A stretch of 64,000 nt of DNA from Magnetospirillum sp. ME-1 (GTDB lineage: Bacteria > Pseudomonadota > Alphaproteobacteria > Rhodospirillales > Magnetospirillaceae), in assembly GCF_002105535.1 (NCBI RefSeq), contig NZ_CP015848.1, positions 3,204,926 to 3,268,925 on the forward strand, given 5' to 3'. The translations under genes and the position numbers were made by a program. Each line of letters begins with the position of its first letter. Position 1 is the stretch's first letter. The notes beneath the pieces were generated by a model. That model was given only the letters and a program-made list of their open reading frames with translations. It did no database searches and had not been told where the DNA came from. Below, one piece after another: positions 1 through 9,263 of the stretch.

Positions 1-121
1 TGGCAAATATTGTCTCACGAGATAGGGGCGGGAACGCGAAACGCAGTTCAGACCCGGGACACTCGAACGGAAGCGATGAGATGGTTCAGAGTTTCCGCGA
101 ACAGATTAAAGGAGATGACAA

Positions 122-295
122 ATGTTTACTTCGATCCGCAACACCATGACCAAGATCTCCCGTGACGAGCAGGGCGCCACCGCCATCGAATACGGTCTGA
201 TCGCCGCCCTGATCTCCATCATCGCCATCCCCGGCATGCTGCTGGTCGGCCCCCGCATCCTGACGGCTTTCAATACCATCGCCGGCAGCATGTAG
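122..295 (+). CDS. flp: Flp-type IVb pilin, major subunit of the Tad pilus
   Basis: This 57-residue prepilin is the structural subunit of the Flp (Tad) pilus, an adhesive surface fibre. A short basic leader ends at Gly18; the following ATAIEYGLIA is the classic Flp processing site, with the conserved Glu and Tyr at mature positions 5 and 6, then a hydrophobic helix. Leader cleavage would be by the prepilin peptidase encoded at 530. An AGGAG ribosome site at 110-114 fixes the start. It stands first in the Tad locus and is followed by a strong terminator, so it can be made in excess over the assembly machinery, as is usual for pilins. Family assignment is firm. Confidence 0.95.
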   Translation: MFTSIRNTMTKISRDEQGATAIEYGLIAALISIIAIPGMLLVGPRILTAFNTIAGSM

Positions 296-338
296 CAGGA
301 GATGCGGCCGCCAAGGCTGCGCAGCAGAATATAAACAG

Positions 339-366
339 GGCGCCCTGGATCGGGGCGCCTTTTTTA
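339..366 (+). terminator. Rho-independent terminator after the pilin gene
   Basis: A 7-bp GC stem (GGCGCCC at 339-345 with GGGCGCC at 353-359) is closed by a 7-nt loop and followed at once by a run of seven T. It separates the pilin transcript from the assembly genes. Confidence 0.85.
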
Positions 367-529
367 TTTTGATTGGAATGAATGCGCCTGTTGTAAGTGT
401 AATTCTTTGGTATCTGTGGATAATTTCACTGTGCGCCATGATGGTGGCCGCTAGGATTAATGTAGGAAGCGGGATGAAGTCGGGTCGTGAATCTTCCGGA
501 TGGAAGCATATCGGCCCCTGGAGGCGGGA

Positions 530-1012
530 ATGGGCAATATCATCCTCATGATTTCGGCGATTGTTTTCGTCGCGGCGCTGCTGGACGCGGCCTGGGGCGA
601 CCTGCGCGCCTTGCGCATCCCCAACCGCGTGCCGCTCACCGTGCTGGCGGCCTTCGTGCCGGCCGCCCTGGCCATGGGCCTGGACGGCGAGGCCTGGCTG
701 GCGCATCTGGGCACCGGCGTCCTCTCCTTCGTCGCGGCGGCCATGCTGTTCAGCCTGGGGGTGTGGGGCGGCGGCGACGCCAAGCTGGTGCCGGCCGTGC
801 TTCTCTGGGTCGGCCCCGCCGAGCTGCCGCGTTTCCTGCTGGTCATGGCCCTGGTCGGCGGCCTGGTGGCGCTGGCCGCCCTGGTGCGGCGCCGCGCCGA
901 GGCCGGGGACTTGCGCCCGGTGATGCGCGGCCATGTTCCCTACGGCGTCGCCATCGCCGCCGGCGGTCTGGACTGGGCGGCGGTGAGCCTGCTGCCCCGG
1001 CTGGCCGGCTGA
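530..1012 (+). CDS. cpaA: Tad prepilin peptidase, TadV/CpaA family
   Basis: Inner-membrane aspartic peptidase that removes the leader of the Flp pilin and the TadE/F-like pseudopilins. The 160-residue product is almost wholly hydrophobic. The two catalytic aspartates are visible: Asp24 in DLRALRIPN and Asp83 in GGGDAK, the GxGD motif. It lacks the N-terminal methylase domain of PilD, as is normal for the TadV type. The start at 530 is chosen over an upstream in-frame ATG at 500 because GGAGG sits at 520-524. About 160 bp without a gene separate it from the pilin terminator. It opens the assembly operon and lies 19 bp before cpaB. Confidence 0.9.
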   Translation: MGNIILMISAIVFVAALLDAAWGDLRALRIPNRVPLTVLAAFVPAALAMGLDGEAWLAHLGTGVLSFVAAAMLFSLGVWGGGDAKLVPAVLLWVGPAELPRFLLVMALVGGLVALAALVRRRAEAGDLRPVMRGHVPYGVAIAAGGLDWAAVSLLPRLAG

Positions 1013-1031
1013 GTTCGGGGAGAGGTGCGTC

Positions 1032-1937
1032 ATGCGACCCATCGTCATCATCGTCGTGGTGGCCGCCCTGGCGGCCGGGGGCACCGCCATGCTGGCCAAG
1101 TCCTGGCTCGACCGCCAGGAGGCGCGCCGCGCCAAGGCGGCCGACGAGCCCGCCACCGTGGAGGTCCTGATCGTCGCCCGCGACGTGCCGTCGGGCGCCG
1201 CCCTGGTCGGCGACGACCTGCGCTATGACGTCTGGCCGAAATCGGCGGCGGGCGACCGCCTGGCGGTGCGCAAGCCGGGCGAGGACACCAAGGCGGCCTT
1301 CGTCGGCATGATCGCGCGCCGGCCGCTGGCCGAGGGCGAGCCGGTCTCCGCCGCCACCACCTTCCGGCCCGAGGCGTCGGGCGTGCTGGCGGGCATGCTG
1401 GGGGCGGGCATGCGCGCCGTCTCCATCGCCATCACCAACCCCACCGCCGTGTCGGGCTTCATCACGCCCGGGGACCGGGTGGACGTGGTGCTGGCCACCG
1501 ATATCAAGAAGGCCGACGAGGGCGGCCCTGCCATGGAATCGGGCAGCGGGCTGCTGCTTCGCTACGGCGCCGAGACGGTGCTGGCCGATCTTCGGGTGCT
1601 GGCCATCGACCAGCAGATCACCAGGGGGCGCGACGGCGCGCCCATCCAGGGCAAGACCGCCACTCTCGAGGTTACGCCGAAACAGGCCGAGGTGCTGACC
1701 GTGGCCGGCATGATGGGCAACCTGCAACTGTCCCTGCGGCCGCCGCGCGGCTCGGAATCGGCGCCGTCGCCCGCGTCGGCCGAGACACTGGACTTCACCG
1801 CCGACCTGGAAGCTGGCAAGGTGCTGCAAGCGGTGGTCGGCTTCAAGCCGAAGGCCGAGCGCGCGGCGCCGCCCGCTCCCAAGGGTGTGCGGGTCAACCG
1901 CGCCGGCCAGATCAGTTCGGAAGGGGTGGGACGATGA
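1032..1937 (+). CDS. cpaB: Flp pilus assembly protein CpaB (RcpC), SAF domain
   Basis: A 301-residue periplasmic protein anchored by an N-terminal membrane segment (about residues 3-24). A SAF-type domain follows (about 44-107, starting near VEVLIVARDVPSGAAL), then the RcpC/CpaB domain containing GMRAVSIAITNPTAVSGFITPGDRVDV. It is thought to modulate or stabilise the secretin channel; the C-terminal region is polar and probably flexible. A GGGAGAGG ribosome site lies just upstream. Its stop overlaps the start of cpaC by 4 bp, indicating translational coupling. Family membership is clear, while its mechanistic role is known only in outline. Confidence 0.9.
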   Translation: MRPIVIIVVVAALAAGGTAMLAKSWLDRQEARRAKAADEPATVEVLIVARDVPSGAALVGDDLRYDVWPKSAAGDRLAVRKPGEDTKAAFVGMIARRPLAEGEPVSAATTFRPEASGVLAGMLGAGMRAVSIAITNPTAVSGFITPGDRVDVVLATDIKKADEGGPAMESGSGLLLRYGAETVLADLRVLAIDQQITRGRDGAPIQGKTATLEVTPKQAEVLTVAGMMGNLQLSLRPPRGSESAPSPASAETLDFTADLEAGKVLQAVVGFKPKAERAAPPAPKGVRVNRAGQISSEGVGR

Positions 1938-3424
1938 TCCGGCGTCAGTTGTTTGCCGCCTTGCTGGCGGTGCTCGTGGCCGCGCCCGCCCTGGCGCGGG
2001 ACGAGGAGCCGCCGCCGCCGCTGGCCTCGCCGCGCGCCAAGGTGGTCAGCGTGGACGCCCCGGCCGAACCGGCCCGGGCGCCGCGTCCCGGCACGCCGCA
2101 GGTCCTGCGGGCCGGTGCCGCCGTTTCGGCCGAATCCATGCAGGTCCCGGTGGGCAAGAGCATCGATCTGCCCCTGCCCGGCGCCGTCAGGGACGTGGTG
2201 ATGGGCAATTCCGACATCGCCGATGTGATCGTGCGCGCCCCCAATCTGGTCCACATCACCGGCCGGGCGGTGGGGCAGACCAATGTCTTCCTGATGGACC
2301 GCTCCGGCCGGGTCATGCGCCGCATCGATCTCAACGTGTCCATCGATTCCCAGGCGGTGAAGGACGCTCTGCGCGCCGTGCTTCCCGACGAGCGCTCCAT
2401 CGCCGTCGAGGCGGTGGCCGACAGCCTGTACCTGTCGGGCGCGGTGAAGAACGACGCGGCGGTCCGCGACGCCAAGCTGGTGGCGCGGCGCTTCGTGGCC
2501 GACGACACCAAGCTGGTCAACCTGCTGCGCGTGGTCAACGAGCAGCAGGTGCTGCTTCACGTCAAGGTGGCCGAGATCCAGCGCACCGTGCTGAAGGAGT
2601 TGGGGGTGGGCGTCACCGCCAACAAGGCCATTCCGCTCTTCGGCGGCGCCGCCATCGGGTCGGGGTCGAAGACCAGCGCCTCGGTGGGGCTGATCGATTC
2701 GTCCAGCTCGGCCATCTTCGGCACCGCCACCATCACCGGCATCGGCGCGCTGGTGGCCAATCTCAACATCCTGGAAAACCAGGGCCTGATCCGCACCCTG
2801 GTCGAGCCCAACCTGACGGCGGTGTCGGGCGAGACCGCCACCATGCTGGCCGGCGGCGAGCTGCCCATTCCCGTCTCCCAGACCAACGGCGCCATCAACA
2901 TCGAGTTCAAGCCCTATGGCGTGCTGCTGGCCTTCACCCCCGTGGTGCTCGATCCCGGCCGCCTCAGCCTGAAGATGAGCACCGAGGTCAGCGCCATCGA
3001 CACCGCCAACAAGACCGCCGTCAGCTCGACCATTTCGGTTCCCGCCTTCAAGGTGCGGCGCGCCGGCTCCACGGTGGAACTGCCCTCGGGCGGCTCGCTG
3101 ATGATCGCCGGCCTTTTGCAGAACGACATCACCAGCAACATCGCCGGCCTGCCCGGGCTGATGGACCTGCCGGTGCTGGGCTCGCTGTTCCGCTCCAACG
3201 CCTTCCAGAGGAACGAGACCGAACTGGTGGTGATCCTGTCGGCCTATGTGGTCCGCCCGCTGGAGCAGCCGGGGCTGGCCACCCCCAACGACGGCTTCGC
3301 CCCCAGCTCGGACCTGAAGCGCTTTCTGCTGGGCCGGTTGCAGGACACCTACACCACCCGCTCCCGCGAAGCGCCGGCCGCGCCCCCGGCCCTGCAGGGC
3401 CCCTATGGCCATATCGTCCAGTGA
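1934..3424 (+). CDS. cpaC: Tad outer-membrane secretin CpaC (RcpA)
   Basis: Forms the outer-membrane ring through which the Flp pilus exits. The 496-residue product has a signal peptide (about 1-22, ending APALA), a proline-rich stretch, a pilus-type N-domain (about 60-145) and the secretin domain (about 240-430). Typical secretin signatures are seen, namely AGGELPIPV and the closing PVLGSLFRS. The start codon overlaps the cpaB stop as ATGA. Its N-domain resembles the separate small protein at 10143-10613. Length is normal for alphaproteobacterial CpaC. Confidence 0.93.
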   Translation: MIRRQLFAALLAVLVAAPALARDEEPPPPLASPRAKVVSVDAPAEPARAPRPGTPQVLRAGAAVSAESMQVPVGKSIDLPLPGAVRDVVMGNSDIADVIVRAPNLVHITGRAVGQTNVFLMDRSGRVMRRIDLNVSIDSQAVKDALRAVLPDERSIAVEAVADSLYLSGAVKNDAAVRDAKLVARRFVADDTKLVNLLRVVNEQQVLLHVKVAEIQRTVLKELGVGVTANKAIPLFGGAAIGSGSKTSASVGLIDSSSSAIFGTATITGIGALVANLNILENQGLIRTLVEPNLTAVSGETATMLAGGELPIPVSQTNGAINIEFKPYGVLLAFTPVVLDPGRLSLKMSTEVSAIDTANKTAVSSTISVPAFKVRRAGSTVELPSGGSLMIAGLLQNDITSNIAGLPGLMDLPVLGSLFRSNAFQRNETELVVILSAYVVRPLEQPGLATPNDGFAPSSDLKRFLLGRLQDTYTTRSREAPAAPPALQGPYGHIVQ

Positions 3425-3434
3425 GGAGGACATC

Positions 3435-4139
3435 ATGACTTCGTTCCGCGCCGTCCTCTCCGCCCTGGTCCTGGCTCCGCTGCTCGGCGGTTGCGCCGCC
3501 GATCTGGCCGAGCACGATTATCGCCTGGCCCACCCTATCGTCGTGGAGGAAAAGGCGGCGGTGGCCCTGTTCGCCCGCCCCGCCGAGGGCGCGCCGCTGT
3601 CCTCCGCCGACCGTGACCGCCTGGGCCGTCTGGCCGAGGAATCGCTCAGGCGCGGCGCCGGCGCCATCGAGATCACCGCCGGTGCGCGGCCGGGCGAGGA
3701 GGCGGGCGCCCAGGCCTTCGCCCAGACCCTGGCCGACACGCTGCGTGCCTGGGGCGTGGCCGCGGTGAACGTGGCGGTGGCCAGCGGTCCCGATGCCGCC
3801 CTTCAACCCGGCCAGGCCCAGGTCCGGGTGCCGGTCTGGGAGGCCAAGGCGCCGGAATGCGGTACTTTCGACCGGGGGCTCAACCCGGACTATGCCAACG
3901 CGCCTCACAGCAACTGGGGCTGCTCCCTTCAGCGCAACCGGGCGCTGATGGTGCAGAACCCGGCCGATCTGGTCCGCGCCCGCGAAACTTCGGGCCGCGA
4001 CGGCGCCCGGGCCTCCACCGTGCTGGAGAAGTACGGCAAGGGCGATGCCACCGGTTCGGCCAAGGAAGCCCTCAGCGCCGGCTCGACCTCGGATGTGGGA
4101 TCGTCGGCCGGCGCGAAATCCTCGGGCGGGAGCAAGTAG
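3435..4139 (+). CDS. cpaD: Tad pilus lipoprotein CpaD
   Basis: A 234-residue outer-membrane lipoprotein. The signal peptide ends in LLGGC, so Cys20 would be the lipidated residue. The body has the CpaD pattern: VEEKAAVALF, a conserved CGTFD, and SNWGCSLQRN followed by NPADL. In Caulobacter and relatives CpaD is needed for Tad pilus biogenesis, perhaps as a secretin partner. The start at 3435 is preferred over an upstream in-frame ATG at 3405 because it begins the signal peptide and follows GAGGAGGA. The gene sits 10 bp after cpaC and 9 bp before cpaE. Confidence 0.9.
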   Translation: MTSFRAVLSALVLAPLLGGCAADLAEHDYRLAHPIVVEEKAAVALFARPAEGAPLSSADRDRLGRLAEESLRRGAGAIEITAGARPGEEAGAQAFAQTLADTLRAWGVAAVNVAVASGPDAALQPGQAQVRVPVWEAKAPECGTFDRGLNPDYANAPHSNWGCSLQRNRALMVQNPADLVRARETSGRDGARASTVLEKYGKGDATGSAKEALSAGSTSDVGSSAGAKSSGGSK

Positions 4140-4148
4140 GAGGCGGAC

Positions 4149-5339
4149 ATGGCCTATCGCCTGACCATCGAGGCGTTCTGCTGCGGCCCCGACACCGCCG
4201 AGGCCCTGCGCGCCGCCGTCCTCGACCGGCCGCTGGCCAAGTCGCGCCTCGGTCTGATGGAGGGCGGGCTGGCGGCGGCCATCGGCCATTACGCCGACCT
4301 GCCCACGCCCCAGGTGCTGGTGGTGGAGGAGACCGACCCGGCCTTGCTGCGGTCGCGCCTCGACCAACTGGCCGAGGTCTGCGTCGCCGGCACCAAGGTG
4401 GTGGTGATCGGCCCCACCAACGACATCCGCCTCTACCGCGAGCTGATGGCCAAGGGCGTCGCCGACTACCTGCCCGCCCCGGTGGCCCCCCGCCAGTTGG
4501 TGGACAGCCTGACCGGCCTGTTCGCCGACCCGGCTTCGGCGCCGCGGGCCCGGGTGGTGGCCTGCTGGGGGGCGCGCGGCGGCACCGGCTCGTCCACCAT
4601 CGCCCAGAATCTGGCCTGGGCGGCGTCGCGCCATCTGGGCGAGCAGGTGATTCTCATCGATCTCGACCTGCCCTTCGGCACCTCGATCCTGGCCTTCAAC
4701 CTGGACACCAAGCAGAGCGTGGCCGACGCCCTGGCGAACCCCGAGCGCCTGGACGAGGTGCTGATGGACCGCTGCATGTCCGAATACGACGACCATCTGC
4801 AGGTCCTGGCCGCACCCGGCGACGGGCGCAGCCGCGTGTCCATTTCTCCCGACGCCGTCGAGCACATGGTGGAGCTGGCGTCGCGCATGGCCGCCCTGGT
4901 GGTGCTCGATATCCCCCATGTGTGGGACCAGTGGAGCGAAGCTGCCCTGGCCGCCGCCGACGAGGTGGTGGTCACCGCCATTCCCGATTTCGCATGCTTG
5001 CGCGACACCAAGGTGCTGCTGGAACTGCTGTCTCCCCGCCGCCAGGGCTTGAGCCAGCCCCGCCTGGTGCTCAACCGGGCCGAGAACGGCCGCAAGGCGC
5101 AGTTGTCGGCCAAGGATTTCGCCGAGACATTGAAAGTCCAGCCCGCCCTGGTGATTCCCGCCGATCCGGCGCTGTTCGGCGAGGCGGCCACCGAGGCCCG
5201 CATGCTGGGCGAGGTGGCGGAAGGCCACAAGATCAGCCAGTCCCTGGCGCAACTGGCGGCGGCGCTGTCGGGCAAGGCGGCGTCCCCGGCGCGCAAGCCG
5301 TCGGGGGGCAAGGGCCTGCTCGGCTGGCTGAGGAGATAG
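4149..5339 (+). CDS. cpaE: Tad pilus localisation ATPase-like protein CpaE (TadZ)
   Basis: A 396-residue protein with an atypical receiver-like domain (about 1-130) and a MinD/ParA-like domain (about 135-380). CpaE/TadZ proteins place the Tad machine at a cell pole. The P-loop reads GARGGTGSSTIAQN: the signature lysine is Arg and the catalytic lysine position is Ser, so ATP hydrolysis is doubtful. A typical LIDLDLPFGTS Walker A-prime-like segment follows. Atypical P-loops are known in TadZ proteins, so this may be functional adaptation rather than decay. It is co-transcribed with cpaF, 6 bp downstream. Confidence 0.9.
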   Translation: MAYRLTIEAFCCGPDTAEALRAAVLDRPLAKSRLGLMEGGLAAAIGHYADLPTPQVLVVEETDPALLRSRLDQLAEVCVAGTKVVVIGPTNDIRLYRELMAKGVADYLPAPVAPRQLVDSLTGLFADPASAPRARVVACWGARGGTGSSTIAQNLAWAASRHLGEQVILIDLDLPFGTSILAFNLDTKQSVADALANPERLDEVLMDRCMSEYDDHLQVLAAPGDGRSRVSISPDAVEHMVELASRMAALVVLDIPHVWDQWSEAALAAADEVVVTAIPDFACLRDTKVLLELLSPRRQGLSQPRLVLNRAENGRKAQLSAKDFAETLKVQPALVIPADPALFGEAATEARMLGEVAEGHKISQSLAQLAAALSGKAASPARKPSGGKGLLGWLRR

Positions 5340-5345
5340 GCCATC

Positions 5346-6728
5346 ATGTTCGGCCGGCGCTCCGCTCCTCCCGACCCCAAGGCCCAGCCCGTCCGCGAGA
5401 CGGCGAAGCCCGCCGCGATTCCCGCCCCGGCCGCGGCGGCGCGGGGGGCGGAGCTGGACCAGCGCCTGTCCGACATCAAGATCGCCATCTTCAACGACCT
5501 GATCGATTCGGTGGACCCCACCGAGCTGGGCAACCTGGAGCCGGCCCAGGTGAGGGAGGAGATTTCGGACATCGTCGCCGAGATCATCTCCATGCGGAAC
5601 CTGGTGATCTCGGCCGCCGAGCAGCAGGTGGTGATCAGTGACATCTGCAACGACGTGCTGGGCCTGGGGCCGCTGGAGCCGCTGATCGCCAGGGACGACA
5701 TCGCCGACATCATGGTCAACGGCGCCGACAAGGTCTACATCGAGACCGATGGGCGCATCGAGCTCACCGACATCAAGTTCCGCGACAACGCCCAGCTGAT
5801 GAACATCTGTCAGCGCATCGTGGCGGCGGTGGGCCGGCGCGTGGACGAATCCAGCCCCATCTGCGACGCCCGCCTGGCCGACGGCTCGCGCGTCAACGTC
5901 ATCGCGCCGCCCTTGGCCATCGACGGGCCGACGCTGACCATCCGCAAGTTCAAGCGCGAGAAGCTGACGCTGGAAAAGCTGGTGGAATTCGGCTCCCTGT
6001 CCGCCCCGGCCGCCCGCGTGCTGCAGATCGCCTCGGCGGTCAGGTGCAACATCCTGATCTCGGGCGGCACGGGGTCGGGCAAGACCACGCTGCTGAACTG
6101 CATGACCCGCTACATCGACCAGACCGAGCGCATCGTCACCTGCGAGGACGCCGCCGAGCTGCAATTGCAGCAGCCCCATGTGGTGCGCCTGGAAACCCGC
6201 CCGCCCAACCTGGAAGGGGCCGGGGCCATCACCATGCGCGATCTGGTGAAGAACTGCCTGCGCATGCGGCCCGAACGCATCATCGTCGGCGAGGTGCGCG
6301 GGCCGGAAGCCTTCGACCTGCTCCAGGCCATGAATACCGGCCATGACGGCTCCATGGGCACCATCCACGCCAACACGCCGCGTGACGCCCTGTCGCGCGT
6401 CGAGAACATGGTGGCCATGGGCGGCTACAACCTGCCGGCCAAGGCGGTGCGCGAGCAGATCGCGTCGGCCGTCAACATCATCGTCCAGGCGTCGCGCCTG
6501 CGCGACGGCTCGCGCAAGATCACCCATGTCACCGAGGTGGTGGGCATGGAAGGCGAGATCATCACGCTGCAGGATCTGTTCGTCTTCGAGTTCGAGGGCG
6601 AGGACAGCCGAGGCCGCATCCTGGGCCGCCACCGGCCCACCGGCCTGCGTCCCGCCTTCTGGGACCGCGCCCGCTATTATGGCCTGGAGCGCGACCTGGC
6701 CGAGGCGCTGGGAGAGGTCCATGTTTGA
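5346..6728 (+). CDS. cpaF: Tad secretion ATPase CpaF (TadA)
   Basis: Cytoplasmic hexameric ATPase of the VirB11/GspE superfamily that powers Flp pilus assembly. In the 460-residue product, a variable Pro/Ala-rich N-terminus is followed by an N-terminal domain and the ATPase core. Visible motifs are Walker [10 protein letters not shown] (about 239-247), the Asp box around CEDAAELQL, Walker B-like RIIVGEVRG (about 309-317) and the His box [11 protein letters not shown]. All catalytic elements are present. The stop lies 8 bp inside tadB, so the two are translationally coupled. Confidence 0.96.
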   Translation: MFGRRSAPPDPKAQPVRETAKPAAIPAPAAAARGAELDQRLSDIKIAIFNDLIDSVDPTELGNLEPAQVREEISDIVAEIISMRNLVISAAEQQVVISDICNDVLGLGPLEPLIARDDIADIMVNGADKVYIETDGRIELTDIKFRDNAQLMNICQRIVAAVGRRVDESSPICDARLADGSRVNVIAPPLAIDGPTLTIRKFKREKLTLEKLVEFGSLSAPAARVLQIASAVRCNILISGGTGSGKTTLLNCMTRYIDQTERIVTCEDAAELQLQQPHVVRLETRPPNLEGAGAITMRDLVKNCLRMRPERIIVGEVRGPEAFDLLQAMNTGHDGSMGTIHANTPRDALSRVENMVAMGGYNLPAKAVREQIASAVNIIVQASRLRDGSRKITHVTEVVGMEGEIITLQDLFVFEFEGEDSRGRILGRHRPTGLRPAFWDRARYYGLERDLAEALGEVHV

Positions 6729-7713
6729 CCTGCTCGCCCGCCTGCCGCCGGAAATCGCCGTGCTGGTGGCGGTGCTGCTGGTCGCCCTGGCGGTGCTGGG
6801 CTGGTCCATGGTGGCCTTGATCCACGGTCCCCGGGCCCGGCTGAAGCGCCGCCTCGCCGTGGTGGCGGGAGGCCAGGCCCCGGCGCGGCGCCAGGCGGTG
6901 CGCGGGCCCCAGCGCAAATCGGTGCAGGCCCGCCTCAGGGAAGTGGAAGGCGCGCGCCAGCGGCGCTTCGGCTACCGCCTGCGCGAGCAGCTGATGCAGG
7001 CGGGCTGGCGGATCGAGGTCTGGCACTATCTGGCCGGCTCGGCCGCCCTGGCCCTTTTGGTCCTGGCGGTGGGCGAGGCCTCGGGCCTGCCGCTTGTCTG
7101 GGGCCTGCCGTCCGCCCTGTGTCTGGGAATCGGAGCGCCCAAGCTGATCCTGGGCGTGGCGGCGGGCAAGCGGCTCAAGGCCTTCGTCGCCCAGTTCGCC
7201 GACGCGCTGGACGTGGTGGTGCGCGGCATCCGTTCCGGCCTGCCCCTGGGCGAATGCATCGCCATCATCGGCCGCGAGATGCCCGATCCCGTGGGCGCCG
7301 AGTTCCGCCAGATCACCGAGGGCACCCGTATCGGCCTGACGCTGCACGAGGCCATGGCCCGCGCGGTGGAGCGCATGCCCATGGCCGAGATGCGCTATTT
7401 CGCCATCGTGCTGGCCATCCAGCAGCAGACCGGCGGCAATCTGGCCGAGACGCTCGCCAAGCTGTCCGAGGTGCTGCGCGCCAGGAAGCGCATGCGCGAC
7501 AAGGTCCAGTCCTATGCCGCCGAGGCCCGCGCCTCGGCCGCCATCATCGGCTCGCTGCCCCTGCTGGTGGTGGGCATCCTGTCGCTGGTGGCGCCGCAAT
7601 ATATCGGCCTGCTGTTCACCACCGAGCTGGGCAACGTCCTGCTGGCCATCGGCCTGCTGACCGAGGGGGTGGGCGTGCTGGTGATGCGCAACATGATCAA
7701 TTTCGACATCTGA
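6721..7713 (+). CDS. tadB: Tad inner-membrane platform protein TadB
   Basis: A 330-residue polytopic protein with a type II secretion system F domain in its C-terminal half (around FADALDVVVRGIRSGLPL to QQQTGGNLAETL). It forms, with TadC, the inner-membrane platform on which CpaF acts. Membrane helices are visible near residues 12-35, 105-150 and 270-320. The start at 6721 overlaps the end of cpaF. A 150-bp gap containing a long inverted repeat separates it from tadC, unusual within this otherwise tightly packed operon. Confidence 0.93.
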   Translation: MFDLLARLPPEIAVLVAVLLVALAVLGWSMVALIHGPRARLKRRLAVVAGGQAPARRQAVRGPQRKSVQARLREVEGARQRRFGYRLREQLMQAGWRIEVWHYLAGSAALALLVLAVGEASGLPLVWGLPSALCLGIGAPKLILGVAAGKRLKAFVAQFADALDVVVRGIRSGLPLGECIAIIGREMPDPVGAEFRQITEGTRIGLTLHEAMARAVERMPMAEMRYFAIVLAIQQQTGGNLAETLAKLSEVLRARKRMRDKVQSYAAEARASAAIIGSLPLLVVGILSLVAPQYIGLLFTTELGNVLLAIGLLTEGVGVLVMRNMINFDI

Positions 7714-7742
7714 GGGGGGCGGGATGCTGGTCCACACCTTCA

Positions 7743-7851
7743 CCTGTCATCCTGAGCGTAGCGAAGGATCTCCGTCTGGCCTGGTGGATCCGGGCCGGAC
7801 AAGACGGAGCAGGACGGGATCCCTCCTCCCGATGGTCGTCGGGATGACAGG
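7743..7851. repeat. Inverted repeat element between tadB and tadC
   Basis: The element begins CCTGTCATCC and ends GGATGACAGG, its exact inverse complement. Its right arm closely matches the right arm of the element at 56265-56372 (GATCCCTCCTCCC, then GGTCGTCGGGATGACA), so the two are copies of one dispersed repeat. Lying inside an operon, it would fold in the mRNA and may tune tadC expression. Confidence 0.8.
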
Positions 7852-7863
7852 CGGGGCTCAGTC

Positions 7864-8823
7864 ATGCTGACGACCCTCATCATGGTCATGGCGGCGCTGG
7901 CGGCGGCGGCTTCGGTCCTGGCGGTGGCCCTGCCGCTTCTGGCCCGCGACCGCCGGGCGTCGCGCATCAGGGCGGTGTCGTCGCGCCGCCGCGAATTGTC
8001 CGAGCGCCAGAAGGCCGAGCTGGATCAGGGACGCGCCCCCGGCCGGCGGCGCGGCCAGCGTCCCCAGCGCCGCGTCGCCCTGATGCGCGCGGTCATCGAC
8101 CGTCTGAAGCTGCAGGACGTGCTGGAGGCCAAGGCGCTGAAGGCCAAGCTGGCCAGCGCCGGCTGGCGTGGCCAGGCGGCGCCGCTCACCTTCATCTTCG
8201 CCCGGGTGGCGCTGCCGGTGCTGCTGCTGGTGCTCGGCCTGATCTACGCCACCACCTTGTTCGACGAGCAGCCGCTGATGGTCCGCGTCCTGATCCTGGC
8301 GGTGGCCATGGGCATCGGCGCCCTGCTGCCCGACATCTGGCTCGCCAACGCGGTGCAGAAGCGGCAGATGGCGCTCAGCCGGGCCTTTCCCGACGCGCTC
8401 GACCTCATCGTCATCTGCGTCGATGCCGGGTTGTCGGTGGAGACGGCGCTGGGCCGCGTCACCGAGGAAATGATGATCGGCGCGCCCGAGATGGCCGAGG
8501 AAATCGGGCTGACCGCCGCCGAGCTGGCCTTCCTGGCCGACCGCCGCCACGCCTGGGAGAATTTCGCCGAACGCACCGGCCTGGCCCAGGTCAAATCCCT
8601 TTCGACCGCCCTGATCCAGTCCGAGAAATACGGCACGCCGGTGGCCCAGGCGCTGAAGGTCATCGCCCAGGAAAACCGCGAGGGCCGCATGGCGGCGGCC
8701 GAGAAGAAAGCCGCCGCCCTGCCGGCCAAGCTGACCGTGCCGATGATCGTCTTCTTCCTGCCGGTGCTGTTCCTGATCATCGCCGGTCCGGCGGCGATCC
8801 AGGTCTCAGGGATGATGAAGTGA
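7864..8823 (+). CDS. tadC: Tad inner-membrane platform protein TadC
   Basis: A 319-residue partner of TadB with the same type II secretion F domain (FPDALDLIVICVDAGLSVETAL). Hydrophobic helices lie near the N-terminus, around 110-165 and at the C-terminus (VPMIVFFLPVLFLIIAGPAAI). The last 18 bp overlap the end of a small gene on the opposite strand. After it the Tad gene order is interrupted by a reverse-strand segment carrying tadD. Confidence 0.93.
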   Translation: MLTTLIMVMAALAAAASVLAVALPLLARDRRASRIRAVSSRRRELSERQKAELDQGRAPGRRRGQRPQRRVALMRAVIDRLKLQDVLEAKALKAKLASAGWRGQAAPLTFIFARVALPVLLLVLGLIYATTLFDEQPLMVRVLILAVAMGIGALLPDIWLANAVQKRQMALSRAFPDALDLIVICVDAGLSVETALGRVTEEMMIGAPEMAEEIGLTAAELAFLADRRHAWENFAERTGLAQVKSLSTALIQSEKYGTPVAQALKVIAQENREGRMAAAEKKAAALPAKLTVPMIVFFLPVLFLIIAGPAAIQVSGMMK

Positions 8824-9129
8824 ATTCCCGCATCGGGAGCTGACGGCGAAGGGGAGCGAGCCCGGGAGCGGCGCGCATTCGGTCTTGGCCTTGTGGCTGC
8901 AGACGGTGCGGCAATGGCTGCCCATTTCGTACAGGCGCCAATTGCCGGGCTCGAACCACTTGCGGGCGAAGTTTTCGGCATCCTGGCGGCTGATGAACTT
9001 CGCCTCGTCGAATTTGGGGGCGATGTAGGGGGTCCGGCAAGTGGCCTTGAGCCAATCGATCATCTCAATGAGAAGTTCGACCTGATGCCCTCCCCAGACG
9101 TTGGCCGTGCCTCGAATGCAATACTTCAT
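8806..9129 (-). CDS. Small cysteine-containing protein of unknown function
   Basis: A 107-residue open frame that I do not recognise. It starts MKYCIRGTANVWGGHQ; an AAGGTG about 7 bases before the ATG could serve as ribosome site. It has six cysteines (4, 31, 73, 77, 85, 100), aromatic residues in RKWFEPGNWRLYEMG, and no signal peptide or membrane segment. Base composition is lower in GC than its neighbours. It converges with tadC, overlapping by 18 bp, and lies downstream of tadD on the same strand, with 134 bp between them in which I see no gene. Codon use that is neither high-GC nor a shadow of tadC over most of its length supports a real gene. Confidence 0.55.
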   Translation of the reverse strand: MKYCIRGTANVWGGHQVELLIEMIDWLKATCRTPYIAPKFDEAKFISRQDAENFARKWFEPGNWRLYEMGSHCRTVCSHKAKTECAPLPGSLPFAVSSRCGNSLHHP

Positions 9130-9263
9130 GGGGCTGCACCTTGTGGTATTACCAGCCGAAGGCTGATAGCTACGTTTCAGTGCAAACATATTGCTGCGTT
9201 GGGCCTGCGTGTTACACGTCCTTATTGAAACAACTTCCGGCGAGGTTTGTCGAGTTGCCGCGA

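Noticed and set aside
3129-6917. Minus-strand open frame of over 1,200 codons opposite cpaC-cpaF and early tadB.
   Set aside because: Same GC-driven antisense artefact; low-complexity composition and complete conserved genes on the plus strand.
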